Shown here in pieces: positions 1 through 8,169 of a DNA stretch of 9,079 nucleotides. Under the pieces are notes generated by a model. The model made no database searches. It saw nothing but the letters and a program-made list of their open reading frames with translations, and was not told the DNA's origin. Positions within the stretch are counted from its first letter, which is position 1, and each line of letters opens with the position of its first letter. The position numbers and the translations under genes were made by a program. Source of the DNA: Lichenicola sp964658455 (GTDB taxonomy: Bacteria; Pseudomonadota; Alphaproteobacteria; Acetobacterales; Acetobacteraceae); NCBI GenBank assembly GCA_964658455.1, contig CAZZZA010000121.1, positions 1 through 9,079 of the forward strand, in the 5' to 3' direction.

Positions 1-563
1 GAGAAGGCGATCGCCACGTCGCGCTCGTCGAGCAGCGAGGCCGACATCAGCATCATGTGGCTGTCGTCGTGGATCGCGCTGCGCAGGCCGATGCGCAGGA
101 ACTTGTGCGCCACGTCGCGGGCGATCTGCGCCGAGCCGCCGATCCCATATAGGTCGCGGTTGCGCGCGCGATGGATCGCATCGACCACGGCCTCGAAGGT
201 CTTGACGTCGACGATCGCCAGCGTCTCCTGCAGCGCCTGCACCGCGGTGTTGAACACCTTGGACAGGATCACCGCGGCGCTGTCGTCGGGCGAGATCTCC
301 TGGTGCAGCGCCGCACTTGGCAGCGCGTGATAGACGCTGAGCCGGGCCCGGCAGTCGCGGAAACCGCTGAAGCCGAGCTTCTTGGCGGTCTTGACGATCA
401 TCGCCTCGGACACGTCGGCGGCGTCGGCGACATCGCGCAGCGAGGTCAGTTCGGAGAAGCCGCTCTGCATCATGAAGCCGACGATCCGGCGTTCCAGCTC
501 GGTCATCGTCGGCAGCAGCATTCTGATATGCGCGCCGACCGCATAGGCGTCGCGGGCCGCCAT
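1..563 (-). CDS. RpiR/MurR-family transcriptional regulator (C-terminus beyond window)
   Basis: Phosphosugar-sensing DNA-binding regulator with an N-terminal helix-turn-helix domain followed by an SIS sugar-phosphate-binding domain. Reading leftward from ATG at 563, 187 full codons are present and the frame is open to the window edge, so the C-terminus is missing. Residues about 17-77 form the RpiR HTH domain: an ELERRIVGFMM helix, SLRDVADAADVSEAMIVKTA as the recognition region, then KKLGFSGFRD, the usual end of this domain. The SIS domain begins near residue 100, with DLYGIGGSAQIA (138-149) as the phosphosugar loop and Ser144 the expected ligand-contacting serine. The gene starts two bases after the permease stop with only a weak Shine-Dalgarno (SD), which suggests translational coupling. 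In E. coli an RpiR-family protein controls the D-allose genes, which fits the AlsB-like binding protein upstream. It probably controls this operon; whether as repressor or activator cannot be read from the sequence. Confidence 0.9.
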   Translation of the reverse strand, partial: MAARDAYAVGAHIRMLLPTMTELERRIVGFMMQSGFSELTSLRDVADAADVSEAMIVKTAKKLGFSGFRDCRARLSVYHALPSAALHQEISPDDSAAVILSKVFNTAVQALQETLAIVDVKTFEAVVDAIHRARNRDLYGIGGSAQIARDVAHKFLRIGLRSAIHDDSHMMLMSASLLDERDVAIAF

Positions 564-565
564 GG

Positions 566-1539
566 TCAGCCGGCGCCGCGCGTGAAGCGATCGACCAGCA
601 TGGCGACGATGATGATGATGCCGGTGGCCAGCAGCTGGTAGAACGCCTGCACGTTGAGCAGCGTCAGCCCGTTGCGCATCTCGCCCAGCACCACCGCGCC
701 GAGCAGGGTGCCGACCACGCTGCCCTTGCCGCCCATCAGCGACGCGCCGCCGATCGCCGCGGCCGCAATCGCGTCCAGCTCCCACAGATTGCCCAGCACC
801 GGTTCCGCCGCCCCCAGGCGCCCGATCAGGATCATCGCGGCGAGGAAGGCCAGCGCGCCGGAGATCATGTAGGTGGCGATCTTGGTGCGGGCGATCGGCA
901 CGCCGGCGATCCGCGACGCCTCCTCGTTGCCGCCGACCGCCAGGATGTATTCGCCGAGCGGCGTCTTGCGCAGCACGAACCAGGCTAGCAGGCTGACCAC
1001 CGCCACGATCACCACCGGGATCGGCAGCGGCCCGATGGTGCCGTTGAACAGCGCCCGGAATCCGTGCGGCAGCCCCAGCACCGGCGTGCCGTTGGTGAAG
1101 ATCAGCGCCAGCGCGCGATACAGGCTCAGCGTGCCGAGCGTGACGATGAAGGGCTGCAGCCCGGCGAGCGAGATCAGCGCGCCGTTCACGAAGCCGCAGC
1201 CCAGGCCGACCAGCAGGCCGCCTGCGAACGCCAGCGGCATCGGTATTCCGGACACGATCATGGTCGCGGTCAGCACCGCCGACAACGCCGCGGTCGGCCC
1301 GACCGACAGGTCGATGCCGCCGGAGATGATGACCAGCGTCATGCCGAGCGCCACGCAGGCATTGATGCTCGATTGCTGCAGGATGTTGATCAGATTGTGC
1401 TGGGTGAGGAAGTTCGGCGTCGCCAGGCTGAACACCACGGCGATCGCCAGCAGGCCGAACAGCGTCCCGGCGTCGCGGAGGTTGAAACGCAGCGGCGCGC
1501 GGCGCTGCACGGGTCCGGCGACGGCCATGGTGGGTTCCA

Positions 1540-1540
<1 letters not shown>
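566..1540 (-). CDS. Sugar ABC transporter permease, RbsC/AlsC type (CUT2)
   Basis: Inner-membrane permease of a CUT2 sugar importer; 324 residues, close to the family norm. It contains the family signature GGIDLSVG at residues 74-81 and the cytoplasmic coupling segment GGNEEASRIAGV (203-214), then LDAIAAAAIGGASLMGGKGS (255-274), a strongly conserved RbsC stretch. Hydrophobic segments lie near 24-40, 58-73, 84-99, 103-124, 129-148, 172-190, 221-241, 256-268, 272-288 and 300-316, matching about ten membrane spans. The ATG at 1540 is preferred over the in-frame ATG at 1528 because GAGG (1551-1548) sits seven bases upstream. The start overlaps the ATPase stop by one base (TGATG), so translation is probably coupled. 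It would pair with the fused ATPase and the periplasmic binding protein upstream. Substrate cannot be read from the permease alone. Confidence 0.95.
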
Positions 1541-3057
<1,517 letters not shown>

Positions 3058-3080
3058 CGTCGGGGGCTCGCCGCTGCCGC

Positions 3081-4136
3081 TCAATGCGCCGCGGCGGCGT
3101 CCTCGATCAGCGCCTTGCGCTGCGCCTCCGGGGACGCCTTGTAGCGCGCCAGATTGTCCTGCGTGACCAGCGCCTGCGGCGTAGCGATGACGCGCGGCAT
3201 GGTCTGGCCGGCGACCAGGCGCTCGGCGACCTCGAGCGCGATCTCGCCGGTCAGCACCGGGAAGCTGTCCACCGTGCCGGCAAGGTCGCCGGCCTTGATC
3301 GACACGTAGGCGTCGTTGGTGCCGTCGGTGCCGAACACCTTCACCTTGTCCTGCATCTTCGCCGCCTTGACCGCCTCGACGACGCCGAGCGCCATGGTGT
3401 CGTTGTTGCAGTAGAAGCCGATCAGTTTCGGGTTCTGCTGCAGGATATTGGTGGCGACGTCGTAGGATTGCTGGCGGTCCCAGTTGCCGGGAACGCTGGC
3501 GACGACCTTGAACTTGCCGGACTGGGTGATGGTCTCGCGGAAGCCGGCGGTGCGCTGGATCGCCGCGAACACGCCGGCCTGGCCCTCGACGATCGCCACC
3601 TCGCCGCCATCGGGATCGTGCTGGATGAACCATTGCGCGACACGGGCGCCGTTCTCGCGCTGCACGTTGCCGACGAAATGCGCGATGTTGCTCACCAGCG
3701 CGTCATCGACATTGACCACCGGGATCTTCGCCTGCAGCGCGGAGTCGATCGCCGGCTGCAGGTTGGCGTCGGTCTGCGGCGAGATCAGCAGCGCCTTGTA
3801 TTGCGGCCCGACCATGTTCTCCATCATCGAGAGCTGGCCCATCTGGTCGCTCTCGCCCTGGGCGGCCTGGATGTCCACCACCACCCCGTCGGCGGCGGCT
3901 CCGGCACGGTAGCCGTCGGCGAGCAGGCGCCAGTATTCGTTGGTCAGGGTCTTCAGCACCACGCCATAGTGCTGGCCCTTTGCATCGGGGCGGGCGCCGA
4001 ACTTGGCGGTCAGGTCCGACCAGTTCACCCGGCTGGTTTCGGTATCGGGGTTGAGCGGCGCGAGATCGGCCGCGCGGCACATTGCGGGCAGCAGAACGGC
4101 GAGGGCGGCGCCGGCAAGCAGGCTTTTGCGAATCAT
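3081..4136 (-). CDS. Periplasmic sugar-binding protein, D-allose-binding (AlsB)-like
   Basis: Periplasmic receptor that captures a monosaccharide and delivers it to the ABC importer; 351 residues, Peripla_BP_4 / RbsB fold. A signal peptide covers about residues 1-22 (MIRKS, hydrophobic core, cleavage near CRA-AD). Cys20 does not sit in a proper lipobox (Met at -1), so a soluble protein is expected. The fold starts at YGVVLKTLTNEYW (57-69). Other recognisable stretches are GGEVAIVEGQAG (177-188), NWDRQQSYDVATNILQQNP (218-236), FYCNNDTMALGVVEAV (241-256) and FGTDG (268-272). From memory, these phrases resemble E. coli AlsB (VVLKTL.N..W, GGEVAI.EG.AG, DVATN.LQ.NP, YC.NDTMA.GV) more than RbsB or XylF. 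About 33 residues between signal peptide and fold are extra compared with AlsB. The start is supported by GGAGG at 4147-4143, six bases before the ATG. Family is sure; D-allose as ligand is an inference. Confidence 0.93.
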   Translation of the reverse strand: MIRKSLLAGAALAVLLPAMCRAADLAPLNPDTETSRVNWSDLTAKFGARPDAKGQHYGVVLKTLTNEYWRLLADGYRAGAAADGVVVDIQAAQGESDQMGQLSMMENMVGPQYKALLISPQTDANLQPAIDSALQAKIPVVNVDDALVSNIAHFVGNVQRENGARVAQWFIQHDPDGGEVAIVEGQAGVFAAIQRTAGFRETITQSGKFKVVASVPGNWDRQQSYDVATNILQQNPKLIGFYCNNDTMALGVVEAVKAAKMQDKVKVFGTDGTNDAYVSIKAGDLAGTVDSFPVLTGEIALEVAERLVAGQTMPRVIATPQALVTQDNLARYKASPEAQRKALIEDAAAAH

Positions 4137-4203
4137 GGTGTTCCTCCATCAGGCAGCATCTATGCGCTGTCCTGTAATGAGACGGTTTGGGTTAAGATTC
4201 CGA
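4137..4203 (-). other. Intergenic gap between isomerase and binding-protein genes
   Basis: A 67-base gap, the longest inside the operon and somewhat richer in A/T than its surroundings. I found no GC-rich hairpin followed by a T-run and no convincing promoter pair. It may simply be leader sequence, or it could hold an internal promoter or a regulator site that I cannot recognise. Only the SD next to the binding-protein start is clear. Confidence 0.4.
4143..4147 (-). promoter_or_regulatory. Strong ribosome binding site of the binding-protein gene
   Basis: GGAGG on the minus strand, six bases before the ATG at 4136. It is the strongest SD in the operon, in line with the high expression that periplasmic binding proteins usually need relative to their membrane partners. 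Confidence 0.75.
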
Positions 4204-5202
4204 CTACGCGCCGAGCATGATCGACTGCACGATCCGCTGCGACGCCACCGCGTCCTGCTGCGCGATCGCCTCGTTGAGCCCGTTATGGCTGTCCAGGCGA
4301 TCGACCACCGCGATCATCCTGCGCACGGTATCGATGTTGGCCTCGCACTCCTTGACCGGATCCAGCCCGGTCAGGTCGGGAAAGGTATCGAAATAGAGCG
4401 CGCCGTCATAGCCGTCGCGCTTGATCTGGCGCAGCAGCTCGATGGTCTGCACGCTGTGCACGGCGCCGACCATCAGCCCGTCGTCGCGCTTGGCGTAGCC
4501 GTCATTGAGATGGATGCCGAGCAGCTTGCTATGCTTGGCGACCATCGCCGCGGCGAAGGCCGGCTGCTCGTCGGCATACAGCACATGCGCCATGTCCAGC
4601 GTCACGCCGATATTCTCCACGCCCACCTGGCCGACCGCGAGCAGCGTGGTCGCGGCGTCGGGCATCAGGCTGTAGGCGCGCGGCTCGTTGGGCTTGTATT
4701 CGATGCTGATCATGACATCGGGGTTGTGCAGCGCGACCTCGCGTATGCCCTCGATCTCCATGTCCCAGGCGCGGGCGTAGTCGATCTGGAACGCGTAGTC
4801 GAAACCGTCCTGCCCCAGCCACAGCGTCATCATCGGCGCGCCGCAGGCGCTGGCGGCGTCGATGCCGCGCTTGGTCAGGTCGATCGCCTGCCGGCGCACC
4901 GCCGAATCGGGATTGGTGAACGCGCCGAGCCGCATCGCCGGGATGCTGTAGTAGCGCATCGCCAGGCCGCTGATCTCGAGCCCGCGATCACGGATGCGCT
5001 TGGCCAGCTCGGCCGGATCGCCGCCGCCCAGATGATCGGGATAGTTCAGGTCGAGCACCGTGAGCCCGTCCACGGTCGCCGCCCGATCGACCATCTGCAG
5101 CACGCTCGGTTTACTGGACAGGTCTTTCCAGAAAACCTCCGGCTTCGACGCGAACGAGTTGAGCCTGGTCGCGAACGGCAGCGATTGTAGAGAAGTCGTC
5201 AC
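4204..5202 (-). CDS. TIM-barrel sugar isomerase, similar to Pseudomonas-type L-rhamnose isomerase
   Basis: Predicted metal-dependent aldose-ketose isomerase of the xylose isomerase-like / AP endonuclease 2 TIM-barrel superfamily; 332 residues, cytoplasmic. Putative metal ligands stand in the expected order: Glu168 in SIEYKPNEPR, Asp203 and His206 in TLDMAHVLYADE, His231 in GIHLNDGYAKRDDG (with Asp240/Asp241), and Asp272 in YFDTFP. The spacing Asp-x-x-His, the His followed 9-10 residues on by acidic residues, and the final Asp match what I recall of Pseudomonas stutzeri L-rhamnose isomerase (Glu219, Asp254, His257, His281, Asp289/291, Asp327). That enzyme is about 430 residues, so this one is clearly shorter. 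It also acts on D-allose, which would suit the AlsB-like protein downstream. The start is GTG at 5202; the nearby ATG at 5210 is out of frame and reaches a stop after three codons. Family confident, substrate not. Confidence 0.85.
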   Translation of the reverse strand: MTTSLQSLPFATRLNSFASKPEVFWKDLSSKPSVLQMVDRAATVDGLTVLDLNYPDHLGGGDPAELAKRIRDRGLEISGLAMRYYSIPAMRLGAFTNPDSAVRRQAIDLTKRGIDAASACGAPMMTLWLGQDGFDYAFQIDYARAWDMEIEGIREVALHNPDVMISIEYKPNEPRAYSLMPDAATTLLAVGQVGVENIGVTLDMAHVLYADEQPAFAAAMVAKHSKLLGIHLNDGYAKRDDGLMVGAVHSVQTIELLRQIKRDGYDGALYFDTFPDLTGLDPVKECEANIDTVRRMIAVVDRLDSHNGLNEAIAQQDAVASQRIVQSIMLGA

Positions 5203-5210
5203 GCCAGCAT

Positions 5211-5214
5211 CCCC
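5211..5214 (-). promoter_or_regulatory. Ribosome binding site deciding a GTG start
   Basis: GGGG on the minus strand, eight bases before the GTG at 5202. It directly abuts an out-of-frame ATG (5210), too close to serve it, which supports GTG as the isomerase start. Confidence 0.5.
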
Positions 5215-5230
5215 GCGCTATCTGACTTCA

Positions 5231-5259
5231 CTCATACGCGACAATCCGTAAAGCGGCAA
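5231..5259 (-). promoter_or_regulatory. Candidate sigma-70 promoter for the sugar operon
   Basis: On the minus strand, TTGCCG (5259-5254) and TATGAG (5236-5231) are separated by exactly 17 bases; each hexamer matches 4 of 6 consensus positions. The pair lies in the 65-base gap between the glycosylase stop and the isomerase GTG, and would start transcription roughly 20 bases before that start codon. This is the natural place for the operon promoter, but matches of this quality also occur by chance, and I see no clear operator palindrome next to it. Confidence 0.3.
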
Positions 5260-5267
5260 CCGAAAAC

Positions 5268-5948
5268 TCACGCCTGCGCGAGCGGAACCGGCTTGCGTTT
5301 CGCCTCGTCGGCGGCGCGCCACAGATACCAGGCGGCGAACGAGCGGTATGGCCGCCAGTGCCGGGTCGCCTCGGCCAGCGCGCGCGGCCTCGGCGCGGCG
5401 TCGAGGCCCTTGATGCGGCGGTACCCCTCGCGCACCCCGTAATCGTCGACCGGCATGATGTCGGGCCGGCCGAGGCTGAAGATCAGCAGCATCTCCACGG
5501 TCCAGACGCCGATGCCGCGCAGCGGCACCAGCCGCGCCACCAGTTCGGCGTCGGCGAGGCGGCTCGCCTGCCGCCGCGTCGGCACGATGCCGTCGAGCCG
5601 CGCCTGGCTCACCGCCCGCATCGCCGCGGTCTTGCCGCCGGAAAAGCCGCATGCCCGATAGCTTGCATCGTCCAGCGCCAGCAGCGCGTCCGGCCCCGGA
5701 AACACCCCGCCGGCTAGGGCGACCAGCCGGCCCAGCATCGCCTCGGCGGCGCGCGCATGCAGCTGCTGGTGCGCGATGGCGCGGATCAGGCTCTCGTACG
5801 GCTCGCGCGCCGTCTCCATCCTGAGGCCGCAGCGTCCGACCCTGGCGATCAGCGCCGCCAGCTCGTGGTCCACCGCGATCAGATGCAGCCGTGCCGCCCG
5901 CGCGCCTGGAACCGGCCGGTCGCTCGGCTGCACTGACGACTTGTCCAT
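5268..5948 (-). CDS. alkA: DNA-3-methyladenine glycosylase II (AlkA-type, HhH-GPD superfamily)
   Basis: Base-excision repair enzyme that removes alkylated purines such as 3-methyladenine from DNA; 226 residues, cytoplasmic. The HhH-GPD region runs from about residue 53 (IRAIAHQQLHARAAEAM) onward. The helix-hairpin-helix is LVPLRGIGVWTVEMLL (140-155), and the catalytic aspartate is expected to be the second Asp of PVDDYGVREGY (Asp169), equivalent to E. coli AlkA Asp238. It lacks most of the N-terminal domain of E. coli AlkA (282 residues) and so resembles the shorter AlkA/MAG1-like enzymes. There is no Cys-rich iron-sulfur motif at the C-terminus, unlike MutY and Nth. The ATG at 5948 is the only good start: the upstream open frame is the antisense of the tonB gene. 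The SD is weak (GGGA, seven bases upstream). It is divergent from tonB, and 65 bases separate its stop from the sugar operon. Confidence 0.92.
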   Translation of the reverse strand: MDKSSVQPSDRPVPGARAARLHLIAVDHELAALIARVGRCGLRMETAREPYESLIRAIAHQQLHARAAEAMLGRLVALAGGVFPGPDALLALDDASYRACGFSGGKTAAMRAVSQARLDGIVPTRRQASRLADAELVARLVPLRGIGVWTVEMLLIFSLGRPDIMPVDDYGVREGYRRIKGLDAAPRPRALAEATRHWRPYRSFAAWYLWRAADEAKRKPVPLAQA

Positions 5949-6089
5949 GGCGCGGTCCCGGGCGTGGAAAGGCCCGCCACCATGGACTCCGCCGTCCGGT
6001 TCGGCCAGATACCAGCGCACCATAACGGCGCACCTTGGCCATCGCGGGACGAGGCCGCGGGCGATCAGGCGGAGAGACCCGACCAGCGC
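5949..6089. other. Divergent intergenic region between alkA and tonB
   Basis: About 141 bases between the two divergent starts. A plus-strand frame is open here from a GTG at 5964 and an ATG at 5982 into tonB. However, it uses ATA, CCA, CAT, GCA, CCT and AGA codons that are scarce in the surrounding genes, so I read it as non-coding leader and promoter space. I found no convincing promoter hexamers or Fur-like box. Confidence 0.45.
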
Positions 6090-7161
6090 ATGGCCGACCG
6101 AGCCGTCCACGACCAGCCCCCGCGCGACTCGCTCGCCAGACGGACCGGCACCGGCCCCCTGCCCGTCGTCGCCCGTCCCGCCGGCCGCGCCGGCGAGACC
6201 AGCGCACGGACCGGCCCGGTCCGCCTGCCGGTCGAGCGCCCGGCGCAACCGGTGCTGGCGCCCGCCAGCCAGCCGCTGCTGCGCCGGACCCGGATCGGCC
6301 GCACCCGGCTGGAGCGGCTGCTGGGCGGCTCTGCGGTCGGCCACGCCCTGCTGCTGGCCGGGCTCGCGCTGCTGTTCGCCCGGCAGGCCAGGCTGCAGGC
6401 GCCGCAGGAGCCGCCGGCGATCGAGATGGTCTATGGCCGGAGCGGTTTGATCGGCCAGCCGGTATCGCCGGACCAGGCCGGCGGCGGGCAGCCCGCGCAG
6501 CCGGTGGCGCCGCCCGCGCCGCAGCAGCAGCCGACCGTCAATACCGAGCTGCCGCCGGTGCCGCCGCCGCTGCAGATCCCGGACCTGTCGCCGGAACCGA
6601 CCCCGCCGCCACCGCCGCCCCAGCCCACGCAGAACCAGGCAAGGAGCCAGCCGACCAGGATCCCGCTGCGCATGGCGCCGTCGCGTCGCGCCAGCAATCC
6701 GTTCGCGCACCCGATGGACCTGTCGTTCGCCGAGCCGGGACCGCCCANNNNNNNNNNGGGCGCGGACCGGCAAGGCCGGCGGGTCCGGCTCGTCGATCGA
6801 CCTGTCGATCGGGCCGCTGGTCAAGAACGGCCATCTGGCGACGCCGTTCGCCACCGTCGGCGTGAAGGGCGTCAGCGACGATTACGGCGCCGAGATCGAC
6901 AGCTGGATCAAGCGTCACCTGTACTACCCGCCGGAGGCCGCTGCGCGCGGCGAGGACGGGCCGTCGCACGTGCATGTGACGATCGACCGCAGCGGACACG
7001 TCAAGAGCGTGCGTCTGGTGGATTCCTCCGGCTCGGCGACGCTCGACGATTCGACCGAGGGCATGTTCCGCGGCCGCACCCTGCCGCCGGTGCCGCCCGA
7101 CATGGTGGGCGACCATTTCGATATCGACCTGACGGTGAACTACGTGCTCGAACGCCGCTAG
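6090..7161 (+). CDS. tonB: TonB-family energy transducer (contains an assembly gap)
   Basis: Couples inner-membrane proton motive force to outer-membrane receptors for iron chelates or other ligands. From ATG 6090, residues 1-80 are an Arg/Pro-rich cytoplasmic arm, 81-99 one membrane helix (SAVGHALLLAGLALLFARQ), and about 104-219 a periplasmic Pro/Gln-rich linker with a PPPPPP run. After the N-run the frame changes, and the C-terminal TonB domain follows: IDSWIKRHLYYPPEA (6895 onward), VHVTIDRSGHVKSVRLVDSSGSATLD and a final DIDLTVNYVLERR. The motifs YP, GHV and SSGSATLD are typical of TonB_C. Coding continues cleanly on both sides, so the gene is probably intact in the organism, with a true gap length divisible by three. 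The start is uncertain: the cytoplasmic arm is long for TonB, and GGAG at 6071 is further than ideal from ATG 6090. No exbB or exbD is present in the window. Confidence 0.87.
6748..6757. other. Assembly gap (ten Ns) inside tonB
   Basis: Ten consecutive undetermined bases lie in the GC- and proline-rich linker part of tonB. The frame before the gap (codons starting at multiples of three) differs from the frame after it (codons from 6760), so ten is not the true length. Continuity of the protein needs a length divisible by three, including possibly zero. Confidence 0.97.
7158..7161. other. CTAG shared by two convergent stop codons
   Basis: The palindrome CTAG supplies TAG to tonB on the plus strand (7159-7161) and TAG to the EamA gene on the minus strand (7160-7158). 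The genes therefore overlap by four bases counting both stops, with no intergenic terminator space. Confidence 0.9.
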
Positions 7162-8087
7162 AGCCTGCCGCCGCGCCCGGGCAGGTATCGCAGCAGCCTG
7201 CCGTCGATCACCGCCAGCCCCAGCCCGATCAGCAGGATCGCCGGCGCGTCGCGCGCCGCCACCGGCTCGCCCAGGAACAGCCGCCCCAGCAGCAGCGCGC
7301 TGACCGGCACCAGGAACGTCACCAGCCCGGCCCTGGTGGCGCCGGAACTGGCCAGCAGCCGGAAGAACAGCAGATAGGCCAGCGAGGTGCTGACGACGGC
7401 GATGCCGAGCAGCGCGGCCCAGCCGGCGGCATCCAGCGGCGGCAGGCGCCAGAACCGGTCGCCGAACACCGCCAGCGGCAGCATCAGCACCGCGGCACCG
7501 CTCACCTGGCCGGTCGCCAGCTGCAGCGGCGTCACCCCGCGCAGACGCCGCGCGGCGATGGTGCCGATCGCATAGCTCAGGGTGGCCAGCAGACAGGCGA
7601 GTTCGGCCGGCAGATCGCCCGACACCAGGCCGCGGCCGAGGCCCAGCGCCGGCCCCATCAGCACCGCGACGCCGGCGAACCCGAACAGCGCGCCGATCAG
7701 GGTGCGCCGGTTCAGGCGCTCGTCACGGCTGAAATGCGCCAGCACCGCGGTGACGATCGGGGTCGGCGCGTTCAGCAGCGCCGCCATCCCGCTGGTCAGA
7801 TGCCGCTCGCTCCAGGCGAACAGGCTGAACGGCAGCGCGCAGTTGAGCAGCCCGAGCGCCAGGAACCACAGCATCAGCCGCGGCGTCAGGCGCAGCCCCT
7901 GGCCGAGCAGCAGCACCGGCCACAAGGTCAGCGCCGAGATCAGCACCCGCCCGGTCACCAGCGTGAAGGGCGGCAGCACCGGCGCCAGCACCTTGTAGAA
8001 GAAGAACGATCCGCCCCAGAGCAGCGACAACGCGCCAAGGATCGCCCAATCCCGGGCCGGTAGCGGCCGGTCGTGCGCTTCCGTCAT
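7158..8087 (-). CDS. EamA/DMT-family transporter (drug/metabolite exporter, RhaT/YdcZ-like superfamily)
   Basis: Inner-membrane transporter with two EamA repeats; 309 residues, about ten membrane spans. The first repeat covers about residues 13-144, opening with WAILGALSLLWGGSFFFYKV (14-33, the LWGGSF family phrase) and including LTSGMAALLNAPTPIVTAVLA (97-117). The second covers about 160-296, with TLSYAIGTIAARRL (169-182) and the typical end PVSALLLGRLFLGEPV (261-276). Members export amino acids, metabolites or drugs; nothing in the sequence fixes the substrate. ATG at 8087 is supported by AGGAG about ten bases upstream and starts immediately before the first helix. It is divergent from amn across 82 bases and convergent with tonB, sharing the stop CTAG. 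Confidence 0.93.
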   Translation of the reverse strand: MTEAHDRPLPARDWAILGALSLLWGGSFFFYKVLAPVLPPFTLVTGRVLISALTLWPVLLLGQGLRLTPRLMLWFLALGLLNCALPFSLFAWSERHLTSGMAALLNAPTPIVTAVLAHFSRDERLNRRTLIGALFGFAGVAVLMGPALGLGRGLVSGDLPAELACLLATLSYAIGTIAARRLRGVTPLQLATGQVSGAAVLMLPLAVFGDRFWRLPPLDAAGWAALLGIAVVSTSLAYLLFFRLLASSGATRAGLVTFLVPVSALLLGRLFLGEPVAARDAPAILLIGLGLAVIDGRLLRYLPGRGGRL

Positions 8088-8169
8088 GCGGCAGGGTCTC
8101 CTGGAACCGCGCCAGGGTGTCAAACCGATCGGGGAATGGCAAACTGCGCGCCTGATTGGAGCAAGGCCG
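8088..8169. other. Divergent intergenic region between the EamA gene and amn
   Basis: Eighty-two bases that must carry promoters for both directions. The minus strand has a perfect TTGACA hexamer at 8123-8118, but the position 17 bases downstream reads GAGACC, which is not a -10 element and overlaps the EamA SD. GGAG at 8158-8161, eight bases before the amn ATG, is a clear SD. No palindromic operator was found. Confidence 0.4.

Noticed and set aside
5949..6854. N-terminal extension of the glycosylase frame upstream of 5948
   Set aside because: It runs antisense through tonB, crosses the N-run, and has no resemblance to glycosylases. The HhH-GPD protein is complete from 5948.
7164..7185. Inverted repeat CCTGCC...GGCAGG as a possible terminator after tonB
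   Set aside because: The stem is only six base pairs with a ten-base loop, has no following T-run on either strand, and lies inside the EamA coding region.
6758..8063. Plus-strand frame continuing from tonB past the gap over the EamA gene
   Set aside because: It is Gln/Arg/His-rich low-complexity translation antisense to a clear membrane transporter; the TonB C-terminal domain is in a different frame and ends at 7161.
8118..8123. Perfect TTGACA hexamer on the minus strand as a -35 element for the EamA gene
   Set aside because: At 17 bases downstream the sequence is GAGACC, not a -10 element, and it overlaps the SD. A lone hexamer is not enough for a promoter call.
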